From Flavobacteriaceae bacterium (GTDB lineage: Bacteria; Bacteroidota; Bacteroidia; Flavobacteriales; Flavobacteriaceae), in assembly GCA_002693605.1 (NCBI GenBank), contig NZQO01000078.1:1-9708 (forward strand): 9,708 nucleotides of DNA. The letters run 5' to 3'. Shown one piece after another: positions 1-8,274 of the stretch. The position numbers and the translations under genes were made by a program. The notes below the pieces were generated by a model. The model did no database searches and was not told the origin of the DNA. It was given only the letters and a program-made list of their open reading frames with translations. Position 1 is the first letter of the stretch. Every line of letters starts with the position of its first letter.

Positions 1-1538
1 AGCAGGTTGCCGTATTGGTGCCAACCACCATCTTGGCCTTTCAACACTTCAAGACATTTAGCGAGCGTCTTGCCGAGATGCCTGTCAAGGTAGATTATCT
101 CAATCGTTTCCGAAGCGCAAAGGAACGGCGGGCCGTATTGGACGGCCTCAAGGATGGCTCGCTCGATATCGTTATCGGCACCCATCAGCTTACCAACAAG
201 ACAGTGCAATTTAAGGATCTTGGCCTACTCGTTATAGACGAAGAGCAAAAATTTGGCGTGGCAGTTAAGGATAAGCTAAAGACCCTCAAGGAGAACGTAG
301 ACACCCTTACCCTGACCGCTACGCCCATACCACGAACGTTGCAGTTTAGCTTGATGGCCGCGCGCGACCTGAGCGTTATTACCACTCCCCCGCCCAACAG
401 ATACCCGGTGGAAACTCACATAATCCGCTTTGGGGAGGAAACCATTCGCGATGCAATTCGCTATGAAATATCGCGGGGCGGACAGGTATTTTTCGTTCAC
501 AACCGTATTGAAAATATCAAGGAGGTGGCAGGAATGATACAGCGGTTAGTCCCCGACGCCAAAATAGGTATTGGGCACGGCCAGATGGAAGGAAAAAAAC
601 TCGAGCACCTCATGCTCGGGTTTATGAACAACGAGTTTGATGTATTGGTGAGTACCACGATTATCGAAAGTGGGTTGGATGTTCCCAATGCCAACACCAT
701 ATTCATAAATAATGCGAATAATTTCGGTTTGTCAGACCTGCACCAAATGCGCGGGCGCGTGGGCCGTAGCAATAAGAAGGCGTTCTGCTATTTTATTACC
801 CCGCCCTACTCGGCAATGACCGAAGATGCCCGCAAGCGCCTTACCGCGCTGGAACAGTTTTCGGAACTGGGCAGCGGACTCAATATTGCCATGAAAGACC
901 TGGAAATTCGCGGCGCGGGCGATTTACTTGGCGGCGAACAAAGTGGATTCATAAATGAGATTGGGTTCGAAACCTATCAGAAAATACTCGCCGAGGCAAT
1001 AGACGAGCTGAAAGAAAAGGAGTTTAAGGACCTCTATGAAGGAACCGAACACGAAAAGAAAACCTATGTTAAGGAAACGGTGATCGACACCGATTTTGAA
1101 TTGCTTTTCCCCGATGATTACATCAATAACATTCCCGAAAGGTTGAACCTGTACACAAAACTCAACGAATTGAAAACGGAAGCGGAACTTCAGAAATTTG
1201 AGACCGAATTGATTGACCGCTTTGGCGAGCTGCCCCAGCCGGCAGTAGACCTGCTTAATAGTGTGCGCATTAAATGGATTGCCATCGCTATGGGCTTGGA
1301 ACGCGTGGTAATGAAGAAAAATAAGCTTGTAGGCTATTTTATTAGCGATCAGCAAAGCGCTTTTTACCAAAGCGCAATCTTTTCGCAAGTCCTGCAATAT
1401 GTGCAGAGCCACCCGCAACGGGTAACGATGAAGGAGAAACAGACACGCAACGGGTTGCGGCTCTTGCTCACGTTTGAACGGATAACATCGGTAGACAAGG
1501 CCCTCTTGGCTTTGGAACCTTTTCGGAAAAGCGAATAA
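1..1538 (+). CDS. mfd: Transcription-repair coupling factor Mfd, C-terminal part (5' end outside window)
   Basis: Mfd is a cytoplasmic DNA translocase that removes RNA polymerase stalled at lesions and recruits UvrA for nucleotide excision repair. The reading frame is open from the left edge (first full codon at base 3), so the true start lies upstream and 511 codons are visible of a protein usually about 1100-1150 residues long. The superfamily 2 helicase core is clear: the motif II box DEEQ (237-248), motif III TATPIPRTL (315-341), ESGLDVPNANT near 668-700 and the motif VI segment QMRGRVGRS ending near 771. After the translocase comes the TRCF C-terminal domain (roughly 1105-1400, with IDRFGELP). 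The missing part would hold the UvrB-like domains, the RNA-polymerase-interaction domain and the Walker A motif. The stop lies 42 bp from the stop of the convergent yraN gene; no convincing terminator hairpin is visible between them. Identification is secure. Confidence 0.97.
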   Translation, partial: QVAVLVPTTILAFQHFKTFSERLAEMPVKVDYLNRFRSAKERRAVLDGLKDGSLDIVIGTHQLTNKTVQFKDLGLLVIDEEQKFGVAVKDKLKTLKENVDTLTLTATPIPRTLQFSLMAARDLSVITTPPPNRYPVETHIIRFGEETIRDAIRYEISRGGQVFFVHNRIENIKEVAGMIQRLVPDAKIGIGHGQMEGKKLEHLMLGFMNNEFDVLVSTTIIESGLDVPNANTIFINNANNFGLSDLHQMRGRVGRSNKKAFCYFITPPYSAMTEDARKRLTALEQFSELGSGLNIAMKDLEIRGAGDLLGGEQSGFINEIGFETYQKILAEAIDELKEKEFKDLYEGTEHEKKTYVKETVIDTDFELLFPDDYINNIPERLNLYTKLNELKTEAELQKFETELIDRFGELPQPAVDLLNSVRIKWIAIAMGLERVVMKKNKLVGYFISDQQSAFYQSAIFSQVLQYVQSHPQRVTMKEKQTRNGLRLLLTFERITSVDKALLALEPFRKSE

Positions 1539-1580
1539 AATTTCGATTTAAAATTCTGGCCTGGCAATTACACTTCGAGC

Positions 1581-1943
1581 TCAGAAATGGTAAAATGCAT
1601 TCATGATATGCTCAATTCGCTCTTCGTTTTTATTCTTTAGAACGGCGATAATATCGAACCGGACCTCGGCAGCGATCTTATTCGAAATGATATATTCATT
1701 GGCCGCCTTTACCATGAGCTTTATCTTGGACGGTGTGACGAAGGCCTGTGGATCTCCGAAAAAGGCACTGTTCCTGGTTTTCACCTCTACCATGACAATT
1801 TCATCTTTGCTTTTTTGGGCGATGATATCGATTTCCGCCTTTTCGAAGTAGAAATTGCGCTCCAAAATTTGGTAGCCCTTTCGGACGAGAAACTGCGCGG
1901 CAAGCTCCTCGCCAATCTTACCAAGTTCGTTGTGTGTGGCCAT
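1581..1943 (-). CDS. yraN: YraN/UPF0102 family protein (PD-(D/E)XK nuclease fold)
   Basis: A 120-residue protein, the usual size for the UPF0102/YraN family, which has a Holliday-junction-resolvase-like nuclease fold. The sequence shows the family signature: an N-terminal helix HNELGKIGEELAAQFL (residues 4-19) with a conserved Glu, then AEIDIIA (36-42) with Asp39, then VEVKTR (52-57) supplying the Glu53/Lys55 of the PD-(D/E)XK active site, and VRFDII near the C terminus. The nuclease residues appear intact, but biochemical function in this family is poorly established, so the substrate is unknown. The ATG lies 24 bp after the stop of the S66 peptidase gene on the same strand, so the two are probably co-transcribed. 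The protein ends in AFYHF, an aromatic tail I associate with flavobacterial members. No signal peptide is present; cytoplasmic. Confidence 0.93.
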   Translation of the reverse strand: MATHNELGKIGEELAAQFLVRKGYQILERNFYFEKAEIDIIAQKSKDEIVMVEVKTRNSAFFGDPQAFVTPSKIKLMVKAANEYIISNKIAAEVRFDIIAVLKNKNEERIEHIMNAFYHF

Positions 1944-1967
1944 AGTATTTTTAGCGCGATTGTGGTT

Positions 1968-2867
1968 TCAAAAATGCAACGCTATTTCGGTGGTTTGTAC
2001 GCTCAGCTCCACTTCCCTTCCCAAGATAAGCGCGCGGTTGTCGTCTATATGGCCTGCCGGAAAATTAAAACATACTGGATAATCGTATCCGGAAACGGAA
2101 TCTAAGATGATTTCCTCGGCAGCTTTTCCGAAGGGCTGGTTATTGTCGTGCATTTTCGTCATACCACCCACAATTAATCCCCGTAGGTTTTCGAGCATTC
2201 CGTTGCGCTTCAGGTTCATCATCATACGGTCCACATGGTACAGGTATTCGTCTAGGTCTTCAATGAACAAAATCTTGCCATCGGTGTTTAGGGCCGAGGG
2301 GCTGCCGCAGAGCGAGTACAAAAGCGAGAGGTTACCGCCCACCAATGGGCCGGTGGCAACGCCCAATCGATTTTTCTCGTGCACTTCTTCGGAAAAAAGG
2401 ATTGAATGGTTATTTCCGAATAAAATATTCTTAAGGGAACTTCTCGCGGCATCACTTTTCTTCTCGATATTCTCGCCGATCTGCCCGTGAATGGTCTCAA
2501 TTCCCAAATTATGGAGGTGTGAGTGCAGCGCGGTTATGTCGCTATAGCCTATAATCCATTTGGGATGCTCAAGGAACTTTGTGAAATCCAAATCATCTAA
2601 TAAGCGTACCGTTCCGTACCCCCCCTTGGCGCACCAAATTGCATTAATGTTAGGATCATCCAGCATATGCTGTAAATCTTGTCGGCGAAGATCATCGCCA
2701 CCGGCAAATTGGTTTTCCTCTGCACCTATAGTTTTACCCAGGCTATAGTTCAGGTTCCAACTCTTTAGCAACTCCAAAAATGGCTCGAGCTGCTGCCGTG
2801 AAATTTTTCGGGCGGTAGACAAAATGCCTACTGTGTCGCCCTTAGCAAGGTATGGGGGTTTTTTCAT
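1968..2867 (-). CDS. ldcA: S66 family LD-carboxypeptidase (LdcA/MccF-like)
   Basis: A 299-residue protein of peptidase family S66. Its best known members are cytoplasmic LD-carboxypeptidases, which remove the terminal D-Ala from tetrapeptides during peptidoglycan recycling. The Ser-Glu-His catalytic set can be assigned by motif: Ser109 in IIGYSD (105-110), Glu203 in FIEDLDE (201-207) and His273 in FPAGHIDD (269-276). CAKGGYGTVRLLDDLD (79-94) is the family's glycine-rich segment, and the start PPYLAKGDTVGI is typical. There is no signal peptide, fitting a cytoplasmic recycling enzyme. The start is the ATG at 2867, immediately followed by an A6-C5 run; the leader is A/T-rich with no clear Shine-Dalgarno. 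It is the first gene of a minus-strand unit with yraN. Family membership is certain. The exact substrate is not, because MccF, which cleaves microcin C, has the same fold and triad. Confidence 0.93.
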   Translation of the reverse strand: MKKPPYLAKGDTVGILSTARKISRQQLEPFLELLKSWNLNYSLGKTIGAEENQFAGGDDLRRQDLQHMLDDPNINAIWCAKGGYGTVRLLDDLDFTKFLEHPKWIIGYSDITALHSHLHNLGIETIHGQIGENIEKKSDAARSSLKNILFGNNHSILFSEEVHEKNRLGVATGPLVGGNLSLLYSLCGSPSALNTDGKILFIEDLDEYLYHVDRMMMNLKRNGMLENLRGLIVGGMTKMHDNNQPFGKAAEEIILDSVSGYDYPVCFNFPAGHIDDNRALILGREVELSVQTTEIALHF

Positions 2868-2933
2868 AAGGAAATTTTAATGAGATCAAGATAACTATAA
2901 ATATTCAACATACGTTAAAACCGATTTTTCTGT

Positions 2934-2963
2934 TTTGTAATATGCTAACTTTCAATAGATTTG
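2934..2963 (+). promoter_or_regulatory. Candidate Bacteroidota-type promoter for the DUF1800-DUF1501 pair
   Basis: The -33 element TTTG (2934-2937) and an exact TAnnTTTG -7 element, TAGATTTG (2956-2963), are separated by 18 nt, matching the primary sigma-factor consensus known for Bacteroidota. Transcription would start around 2968-2971, giving a leader of about 20-25 nt before the ATG at 2992. That leader is A-rich (A-run at 2978-2984), as is common where Shine-Dalgarno pairing is not used. The site lies in the 124-bp divergent region. An equally good match for the opposite gene was not found. Confidence 0.7.
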
Positions 2964-2991
2964 CCGCCCCAAATCAGAAAAAAACTTAACT

Positions 2992-4464
2992 ATGGATTAT
3001 GCCTTGGCTTCCATGACCTGTAACAATGGAACCTTAAATGTTTTTCAACCCAATCAACAGAGCCCTTGGAATGCTGCAAAAATAAAACATACCTACCGGA
3101 GGTTAGCCTTTGGAGCCTCCCAAAATGAGGTAGATGAGAAGTTGACCCTAACTCCAGCTGAATTAATCGATGAGCTCGTTGATTCTGCCTATAATTTACC
3201 GCCAACCCCCGCTCCTTCCTGGGGCTATTACAGCAATGCAGATTTCCCTAACTACGTAGCCGAGAACGGACCTAATTTTAGCTACTGGAGAAATCAAACC
3301 ATTCAGGATTTACTGAACGACAACTTGCGCGGCAGGCTAACTTTTTTTTGGATGAATCACTTCGTGACTGAACACGAGGTGTACGGTCACGCGCCTTACG
3401 CCTTTCAATATTATAACACCCTGCAGACGCACGCCCTCGGAAATTTTAAGGAGCTAGTACGTGTAATAGGCAAAAACCCTGCGATGCTCATTTATTTGAA
3501 CGGGTTCGAAAACACGAACAACAGCCCTAACGAAAATTACGCCCGCGAACTTCTCGAACTCTTTACACTAGGAGAGGGAAATGGATATTCACAGGGCGAT
3601 ATCATTAACACCGCCCGGGCGTTAACCGGCTTCAACCACCGCGATGCACTGGGAGGAGCCATATATTTTGACTCAAGCACCTTTGATGATGGGCAAAAAA
3701 CCATTTTCGGCCAAACAGGAAACTGGGGATACGACGATGTAATCGATATATTATTTGCCCAACGAGGCACAGAAATAGGGCTATTTATTTGCGAAAAGCT
3801 GTACGCCTATTTCGTAAGCCCTATTATAGATTCACTCGTGAGGACGAACATAATACAACCTCTGGCCCAAACTTTTGTATCGAACAATTTTGAACTAGTG
3901 CCGGTATTGAAACAGCTTTTTAAAAGTGAGCATTTTTATGATGAAAATGCCCGGGGTACCATTATCAAAAGTCCGTACGACGTTATCCTGGGGTTTATTA
4001 AGGAATCTGGACTTTATTGCGATCAAAATTATTTCGACTCACTGATTTATCACTGTATACTAATAGACCAAGACATTTACAATCCGCCCGATGTAGCCGG
4101 CTGGCAGCGCGACGAGACATGGATTAACACCTCTACGGTTACCGGCCGGTGGAAACTTTTGGAAAGCTACATTAACTATCTTATGAGCAATGGGCACGGA
4201 CAAAACCTCGTGAATCTTGCAAAAGAACTTTCTAATGACAGTACCGATCCGGTATTCATTACCAAGGTAGTAACAGATCATTTTATGGCGAGAGAACTCT
4301 ACTCCCAGATTGATTACGATATCGCAACCAATATTTTCAAGGCCGATGTTCCGCAGAATTATTACGACAACAATCTCTGGAACCTCGACTGGACGTCGGC
4401 GCCCCACCAAGTATCGCAATTACTGAAGCACCTAGCGAAAATTCCCGACTTTCAACTTAAATAG
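2992..4464 (+). CDS. DUF1800 domain-containing protein
   Basis: A 490-residue member of the DUF1800 family, whose biochemical function is unknown and whose gene is commonly found directly beside a DUF1501 gene. Visible family motifs are YRRLAFGAS (residues 35-43), the segment LTFFWMNHF (116-124), AMLIYLNG (164-171), PNENYARELLELFTLG (179-194), ARALTGF (208-214) and PPDVAGW (365-371) near the C-terminal part. The ATG at 2992 is the only good start: an in-frame TAG sits at 2956-2958 and no start codon lies between. The N terminus (MDYALASMTCNNG) has no hydrophobic or twin-arginine signal, so the protein appears cytoplasmic unless exported by an unusual route. A run of eight T at 3342-3349 falls in codons for Thr-Phe-Phe-Trp; the frame continues normally across it. 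The stop is 7 bp before the DUF1501 ATG, so the two genes probably share one transcript. The family call is firm; the role is unknown. Confidence 0.93.
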   Translation: MDYALASMTCNNGTLNVFQPNQQSPWNAAKIKHTYRRLAFGASQNEVDEKLTLTPAELIDELVDSAYNLPPTPAPSWGYYSNADFPNYVAENGPNFSYWRNQTIQDLLNDNLRGRLTFFWMNHFVTEHEVYGHAPYAFQYYNTLQTHALGNFKELVRVIGKNPAMLIYLNGFENTNNSPNENYARELLELFTLGEGNGYSQGDIINTARALTGFNHRDALGGAIYFDSSTFDDGQKTIFGQTGNWGYDDVIDILFAQRGTEIGLFICEKLYAYFVSPIIDSLVRTNIIQPLAQTFVSNNFELVPVLKQLFKSEHFYDENARGTIIKSPYDVILGFIKESGLYCDQNYFDSLIYHCILIDQDIYNPPDVAGWQRDETWINTSTVTGRWKLLESYINYLMSNGHGQNLVNLAKELSNDSTDPVFITKVVTDHFMARELYSQIDYDIATNIFKADVPQNYYDNNLWNLDWTSAPHQVSQLLKHLAKIPDFQLK

Positions 4465-4471
4465 CAAACCT

Positions 4472-6085
4472 ATGTACCATTATATATCTAGAAAAAGAAA
4501 AGATCAAAAACAGAAAACGGCTCACGACCGCGAGCATACCGTCTGGAATCGCCGGTCCTTTATACAGGCGTTGGGCCTAGCGGGGGCGGGGGGCATCATG
4601 TTGGGACAGGCTGCCGTAAGTGCATCGAGACCCTCTCCATTGGCCGTTGCGCTCTCCCAAAGTGAAAATGATAATATCTTGGTGATCATCAGGCTCAAGG
4701 GCGGCAATGACGGTCTTAATACCATTGTACCCGTGTATGCATACGATGATTATGCCAACCTTCGCCCAACCATAAAACATGCCCAAAACGACCTTTATAA
4801 TCTGAACGCAGATTTTGCCATTCCCACTTACATGGAAAGTTTACAATCTGTGTGGGGAGAGGGTAAAATGAAAGTTATCCACGGGGTTGGCTACCAAAAC
4901 CAGAATCTTTCCCGTTTTCGATCTTCTGACATATGGGCATCTGGTGAACCCGAGTTCGTTGAGCCAACGGGGTGGTGGGGTCGTTATTTTGAAGATATTT
5001 ATCCAGATTATTTAGTGAATCCGCCAGCGGTTCCGCCGGCAATTCAGATTGGGAGTACCGATAATATTGTCTTGGAAGGCAACGATACATCCTACGCTTT
5101 CTCTTTTGCCAATGCAAGTCAACTGGAAAATGTCGCCCAAAATGGAAATTTGCATGACGTAGTGAACATCCCCGATTGTCTGTACGGAAATAAGCTACAG
5201 TTTCTTCGGGCTATGACCAACACTACCTATATCTATTCGCAGGTAATTCATGATGCCTATATGGCTTCCAGCAATTCCGTAAATTATGAAAACCTCCCGC
5301 TTTCCGAGCAATTGGCAATGATTGCCCGAATGGTAAAGGGCGGTTTGGGAACAAAAGTATATATGGTAACCCTAGACGGTTTCGACAACCATGCCAATCA
5401 GGTAAACGACCATCGCGCGCTCTTGGAAGACCTCTCCAAATCTATTAAGAACTTTTACGAAGACCTCGCGACGGCCGGAATGGATGACAAGGTATTGGCC
5501 ATGACTATTTCAGAATTTGGCCGCAGACCTTATGAAAATGGATCAAACGGAACAGACCACGGTGCGGCGTCTCCCGTCATGCTCTTTGGCGCCGGGCTTA
5601 ACGGTAGCGGATTCGTGGGCACACATCCGGATATTAACGAATGGGATGCCGATGATAACCTCATTCCCACAACCGATTTCAGGGATGTTTACTCAAGCGT
5701 ATTGACAGATTGGTTCTGCCTCGACCCGTCTGTGGTGAGTAGTATTTTATTGAACTACGGATATACGACTTTAGATCTCGGTTTTTCGTGCGATACGCTC
5801 GAAACCCCATCTTTCGAGGATGTCACTCGGTTTGAGCATTTCCCTGTTTATAAAAATAATCGTGTATATATCCATTTTAAGCTACCCACCACCGCCCATG
5901 TCGATGTGCGGCTATACGATATAACGGGTCGCGAAATTGGTGCGTTAACCAATGAAATGCTTTTTCCGGGCGCGCACAACATCGACGTACTGGCAAAGGT
6001 GCGGGCAACTTTGAGTACGGGACAATACATTTATCGTATTGCCATTGGTGGTCAATTTTACAGCAAATCCCTGCTTATCAAATAA
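4472..6085 (+). CDS. DUF1501 protein with twin-arginine signal and T9SS type A sorting domain
   Basis: A 537-residue DUF1501 family protein, a group related to the alkaline phosphatase/sulfatase superfamily. A basic N region leads to the twin-arginine motif NRRSFIQ (residues 26-32; Arg27-Arg28), followed by a hydrophobic Ala/Gly-rich stretch to about residue 50, so Tat export is predicted. Family motifs are RLKGGNDGLNT (74-84), TLDGFDNHANQ (300-310), ISEFGRRP (346-353) and GTDHGAASP (360-368), with Asp/His residues of the type that bind metals in this superfamily. The last ~80 residues (457-537) look like a T9SS type A sorting domain: a beta-rich segment with VRLYDITGREIG, then STGQYIYRI and a C-terminal KSLLIK. 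The mature protein may therefore be released or held at the cell surface after crossing the outer membrane. No alternative in-frame ATG precedes the signal motif, supporting the start at 4472. It follows the DUF1800 gene by 7 bp. Family and sorting domain are clear; substrate is unknown. Confidence 0.93.
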   Translation: MYHYISRKRKDQKQKTAHDREHTVWNRRSFIQALGLAGAGGIMLGQAAVSASRPSPLAVALSQSENDNILVIIRLKGGNDGLNTIVPVYAYDDYANLRPTIKHAQNDLYNLNADFAIPTYMESLQSVWGEGKMKVIHGVGYQNQNLSRFRSSDIWASGEPEFVEPTGWWGRYFEDIYPDYLVNPPAVPPAIQIGSTDNIVLEGNDTSYAFSFANASQLENVAQNGNLHDVVNIPDCLYGNKLQFLRAMTNTTYIYSQVIHDAYMASSNSVNYENLPLSEQLAMIARMVKGGLGTKVYMVTLDGFDNHANQVNDHRALLEDLSKSIKNFYEDLATAGMDDKVLAMTISEFGRRPYENGSNGTDHGAASPVMLFGAGLNGSGFVGTHPDINEWDADDNLIPTTDFRDVYSSVLTDWFCLDPSVVSSILLNYGYTTLDLGFSCDTLETPSFEDVTRFEHFPVYKNNRVYIHFKLPTTAHVDVRLYDITGREIGALTNEMLFPGAHNIDVLAKVRATLSTGQYIYRIAIGGQFYSKSLLIK

Positions 6086-6120
6086 AGACGAAATGCCCTA
6101 TCGAGGAATGGCAATCATCG

Positions 6121-6141
6121 CCTTTTATAAGGTTTCTTTTT
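6121..6141 (+). terminator. Weak candidate terminator after the DUF1501 gene
   Basis: A short inverted repeat, CCTT-TTAT-AAGG (6121-6132), is followed directly by the T-rich tract TTTCTTTTT (6133-6141), 35 bp after the DUF1501 stop. The arrangement is that of an intrinsic terminator, but the stem is only 4 bp with two G-C pairs, so it would be unstable. It sits between two units where termination would be expected. Treat it as a suggestion only. Confidence 0.3.
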
Positions 6142-6174
6142 AGCGCATAAAGATACTTCCGCAGATAAAATCGC

Positions 6175-6182
6175 TATTTTTG
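6175..6182 (+). promoter_or_regulatory. Candidate -7 promoter element for metG
   Basis: TATTTTTG at 6175-6182 matches the Bacteroidota -7 consensus TAnnTTTG exactly. It lies 17 nt before the metG ATG, which would give a leader of only about 10-12 nt. No proper TTG -33 element is seen at the right distance; the nearest is CTTC around 6156-6159, so the site is only half supported. It fits a start of transcription in the 114-bp gap between the DUF1501 and metG units. Confidence 0.45.
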
Positions 6183-6199
6183 TCGCTTTTACACATACC

Positions 6200-8269
6200 A
6201 TGAACCACACTCCACAACGATATACCATCACGGCAGCCTTGCCCTATACCAATGGCCCTTTGCACATCGGCCACCTGGCGGGCGTATACCAGCCGGCAGA
6301 TATTTACGCGCGCTACCAACGGCTTCAAAATAAAGAGGTGGCCTTTATCTGCGGAAGCGATGAGCACGGCGTCGCCATTTCCATGAAGGCTAAAAAGGAG
6401 GGTGTTTCCCCACAGGAAATTATCGACAAGTACCACGCAATCATCAAAAAATCATTTGTCGATTTCGGCATCTCATTCGATAACTACTCGCGTACCTCGG
6501 CCCAGATTCACCATGAAACCGCTTCCGAATTTTTCAAGAAACTTTATGAAGAAGGAAAATTTATAGAGGAAACAACCGAGCAACTGTACGATCAAGAGGC
6601 CGAGCAATTCTTGGCCGACCGTTTCGTGGTTGGAACCTGCCCAAAATGCGGTTTCGAGGAAAGCTACGGCGACCAGTGTGAAAGTTGCGGCACCTCGCAC
6701 AATGCAACCGACCTTATTGCACCAAAGAGCGCCATTACCGGCACCAAACCTGTTTTAAAGGAAACCAAGCACTGGTTCCTGCCATTGGACCGTTATGAAT
6801 CCTTCCTGAAGGAATGGATCTTAGAGGGACACCAAAAAGATTGGAAACCCAATGTATACGGTCAATGCAAAAGCTGGATCGACGACGGTTTGCGTCCGCG
6901 AGCCGTTACCCGCGACCTGGATTGGGGCATACCCGTTCCAGTGGAGGGCGGTGAGGGAAAGGTACTCTACGTCTGGTTCGATGCGCCCATTGGCTACATA
7001 TCTGCTACCAAGGAATGGGCCGCCCGTGAGGGTAAGGACTGGGAGCCCTACTGGAAAGGGGAGGACACCAAGCTGCTGCATTTTATTGGCAAGGATAATA
7101 TTGTATTTCACTGCATCATCTTTCCTGCCATGCTCAAGGCAGAAGGGACCTACACCTTGCCCGATAACGTACCGGCCAACGAGTTCCTGAATTTGGAAGG
7201 CAATAAAATTTCAACCAGTAAAAATTGGGCAGTGTGGCTGCACGAGTATCTCAAGGAATTTCCCAATCAGCAAGATGTGCTTCGCTATGCCCTAACGGCC
7301 AATGCGCCCGAAACCAAGGACAACGACTTTACCTGGGCCGACTTCCAGGCGCGAAACAATAGCGAACTGGTAGCCATCTTCGGAAATTTTATAAACCGGG
7401 TTACCGTCCTAACGCAGAAATATTACGACGGAACGGTTCCCGAGCCGGGGCCGCTTTCCGAAGTGGATAGCAAGACCCTTCAAGAATTGCGGGCCTACCC
7501 CGCGGTTATCGCAAGTAGCCTGGAGCGCTACCGTTTCCGGGAAGCCCTGCAGGAATTGATGAACGTGGCGCGCTTGGGCAACAAGTACCTGGCCGATGAG
7601 GAGCCGTGGAAAACGATCAAGACCGATGCGCTGCGCACGCAAACAGTGATGAACGTGGCGCTGCAAATTGCCTCGGCCCTAGCCATATTAAGCGAACCGT
7701 TTTTGCCATTTACTTCTGAAAAGTTGAAGAAAATGCTTCGAATAAAAGAACAGAAAGCCACGCCCACTTGGAACGAGGTGTCGAAGGAGCAGGCCCTGCT
7801 GGCGGCAGGCCACGGCATCGGAAAGAGCGAGTTGCTTTTCAGCAAAATAGAAGACGAACAAATACAACATCAATTGGACAAACTACAAAAGAGCAAGACC
7901 GATAACGAGATCGCCAACCGCGTGGTCGATTTACAGAAGGAAACCATTACCTTCGACGATTTTACTAAATTGGACCTTCGGGTAGGTGAGATCATCGAGG
8001 CCGAAAAAATGCCGAAAACCAAAAAATTGCTGGTGCTGAAGGTAGATACGGGTATCGATGTGCGTACCATAGTCTCGGGTATTGCCGAGAGCTTTTCGCC
8101 CGAGGAGGTTATTGGCAAAAAAGTGACCGTGCTTGTAAACCTTGCTCCTAGGGCGCTGCGCGGTGTAGAGAGCGAGGGAATGATTTTAATGACCGAGGAT
8201 TCCAACGGAAAATTAGTGTTCGTTAACCCCGATGCCAAAGGTGTAACCAACGGTACTACCATTAACTAA
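6200..8269 (+). CDS. metG: Methionine--tRNA ligase (MetRS) with C-terminal tRNA-binding domain
   Basis: The cytoplasmic enzyme that charges tRNA-Met with methionine using ATP; essential for translation. The 689-residue length matches the long, dimeric form of MetRS. The class I signature appears as [11 protein letters not shown] (residues 15-25, HIGH at 22-25), and the KMSKS loop appears as KISTS (336-340). The connective-peptide knuckle CPKC...CESC gives four potential zinc ligands, Cys147, Cys150, Cys160 and Cys163. The anticodon-binding helical domain follows (roughly 390-560). The C-terminal EMAP/Trbp111-like tRNA-binding domain starts near residue 585 ([14 protein letters not shown]) and runs to the end; it usually mediates dimerisation and tRNA binding. 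The ATG at 6200 gives the standard N terminus. The unrecognised gene at 8275 begins 5 bp after the stop, so it is probably transcribed with metG. Confidence 0.98.
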   Translation: MNHTPQRYTITAALPYTNGPLHIGHLAGVYQPADIYARYQRLQNKEVAFICGSDEHGVAISMKAKKEGVSPQEIIDKYHAIIKKSFVDFGISFDNYSRTSAQIHHETASEFFKKLYEEGKFIEETTEQLYDQEAEQFLADRFVVGTCPKCGFEESYGDQCESCGTSHNATDLIAPKSAITGTKPVLKETKHWFLPLDRYESFLKEWILEGHQKDWKPNVYGQCKSWIDDGLRPRAVTRDLDWGIPVPVEGGEGKVLYVWFDAPIGYISATKEWAAREGKDWEPYWKGEDTKLLHFIGKDNIVFHCIIFPAMLKAEGTYTLPDNVPANEFLNLEGNKISTSKNWAVWLHEYLKEFPNQQDVLRYALTANAPETKDNDFTWADFQARNNSELVAIFGNFINRVTVLTQKYYDGTVPEPGPLSEVDSKTLQELRAYPAVIASSLERYRFREALQELMNVARLGNKYLADEEPWKTIKTDALRTQTVMNVALQIASALAILSEPFLPFTSEKLKKMLRIKEQKATPTWNEVSKEQALLAAGHGIGKSELLFSKIEDEQIQHQLDKLQKSKTDNEIANRVVDLQKETITFDDFTKLDLRVGEIIEAEKMPKTKKLLVLKVDTGIDVRTIVSGIAESFSPEEVIGKKVTVLVNLAPRALRGVESEGMILMTEDSNGKLVFVNPDAKGVTNGTTIN

Positions 8270-8274
8270 CAGAA

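Noticed and set aside
1352..1376. Direct repeat CAAAGCGC within mfd
   Set aside because: The two copies encode the repeated Gln-Ser-Ala portion of a conserved Mfd segment; two short copies in coding sequence do not suggest a functional repeat.
924..1418. A 164-codon open frame on the minus strand inside mfd
   Set aside because: It lies wholly opposite the well-supported TRCF C-terminal domain of mfd, shows no recognisable motif, and is explained by the codon pattern of the real gene.
1539..1580. A bidirectional terminator between mfd and yraN
   Set aside because: The 42-bp convergent gap contains only a very short A/T inverted repeat (AATTT with AAATT) and no stable G-C stem with a T tract.
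2868..2933. A minus-strand promoter for the S66 peptidase gene
   Set aside because: Only partial -7 matches (TATGTTGA and TATCTTGA on the minus strand) were seen, with no TTG element at the proper distance, so no specific site is called although a promoter must exist nearby.
7870..8262. A 130-codon minus-strand open frame inside metG
   Set aside because: It is antisense to the MetRS C-terminal tRNA-binding domain, is rich in Ser/Thr as expected for a shadow frame, and has no family motif.
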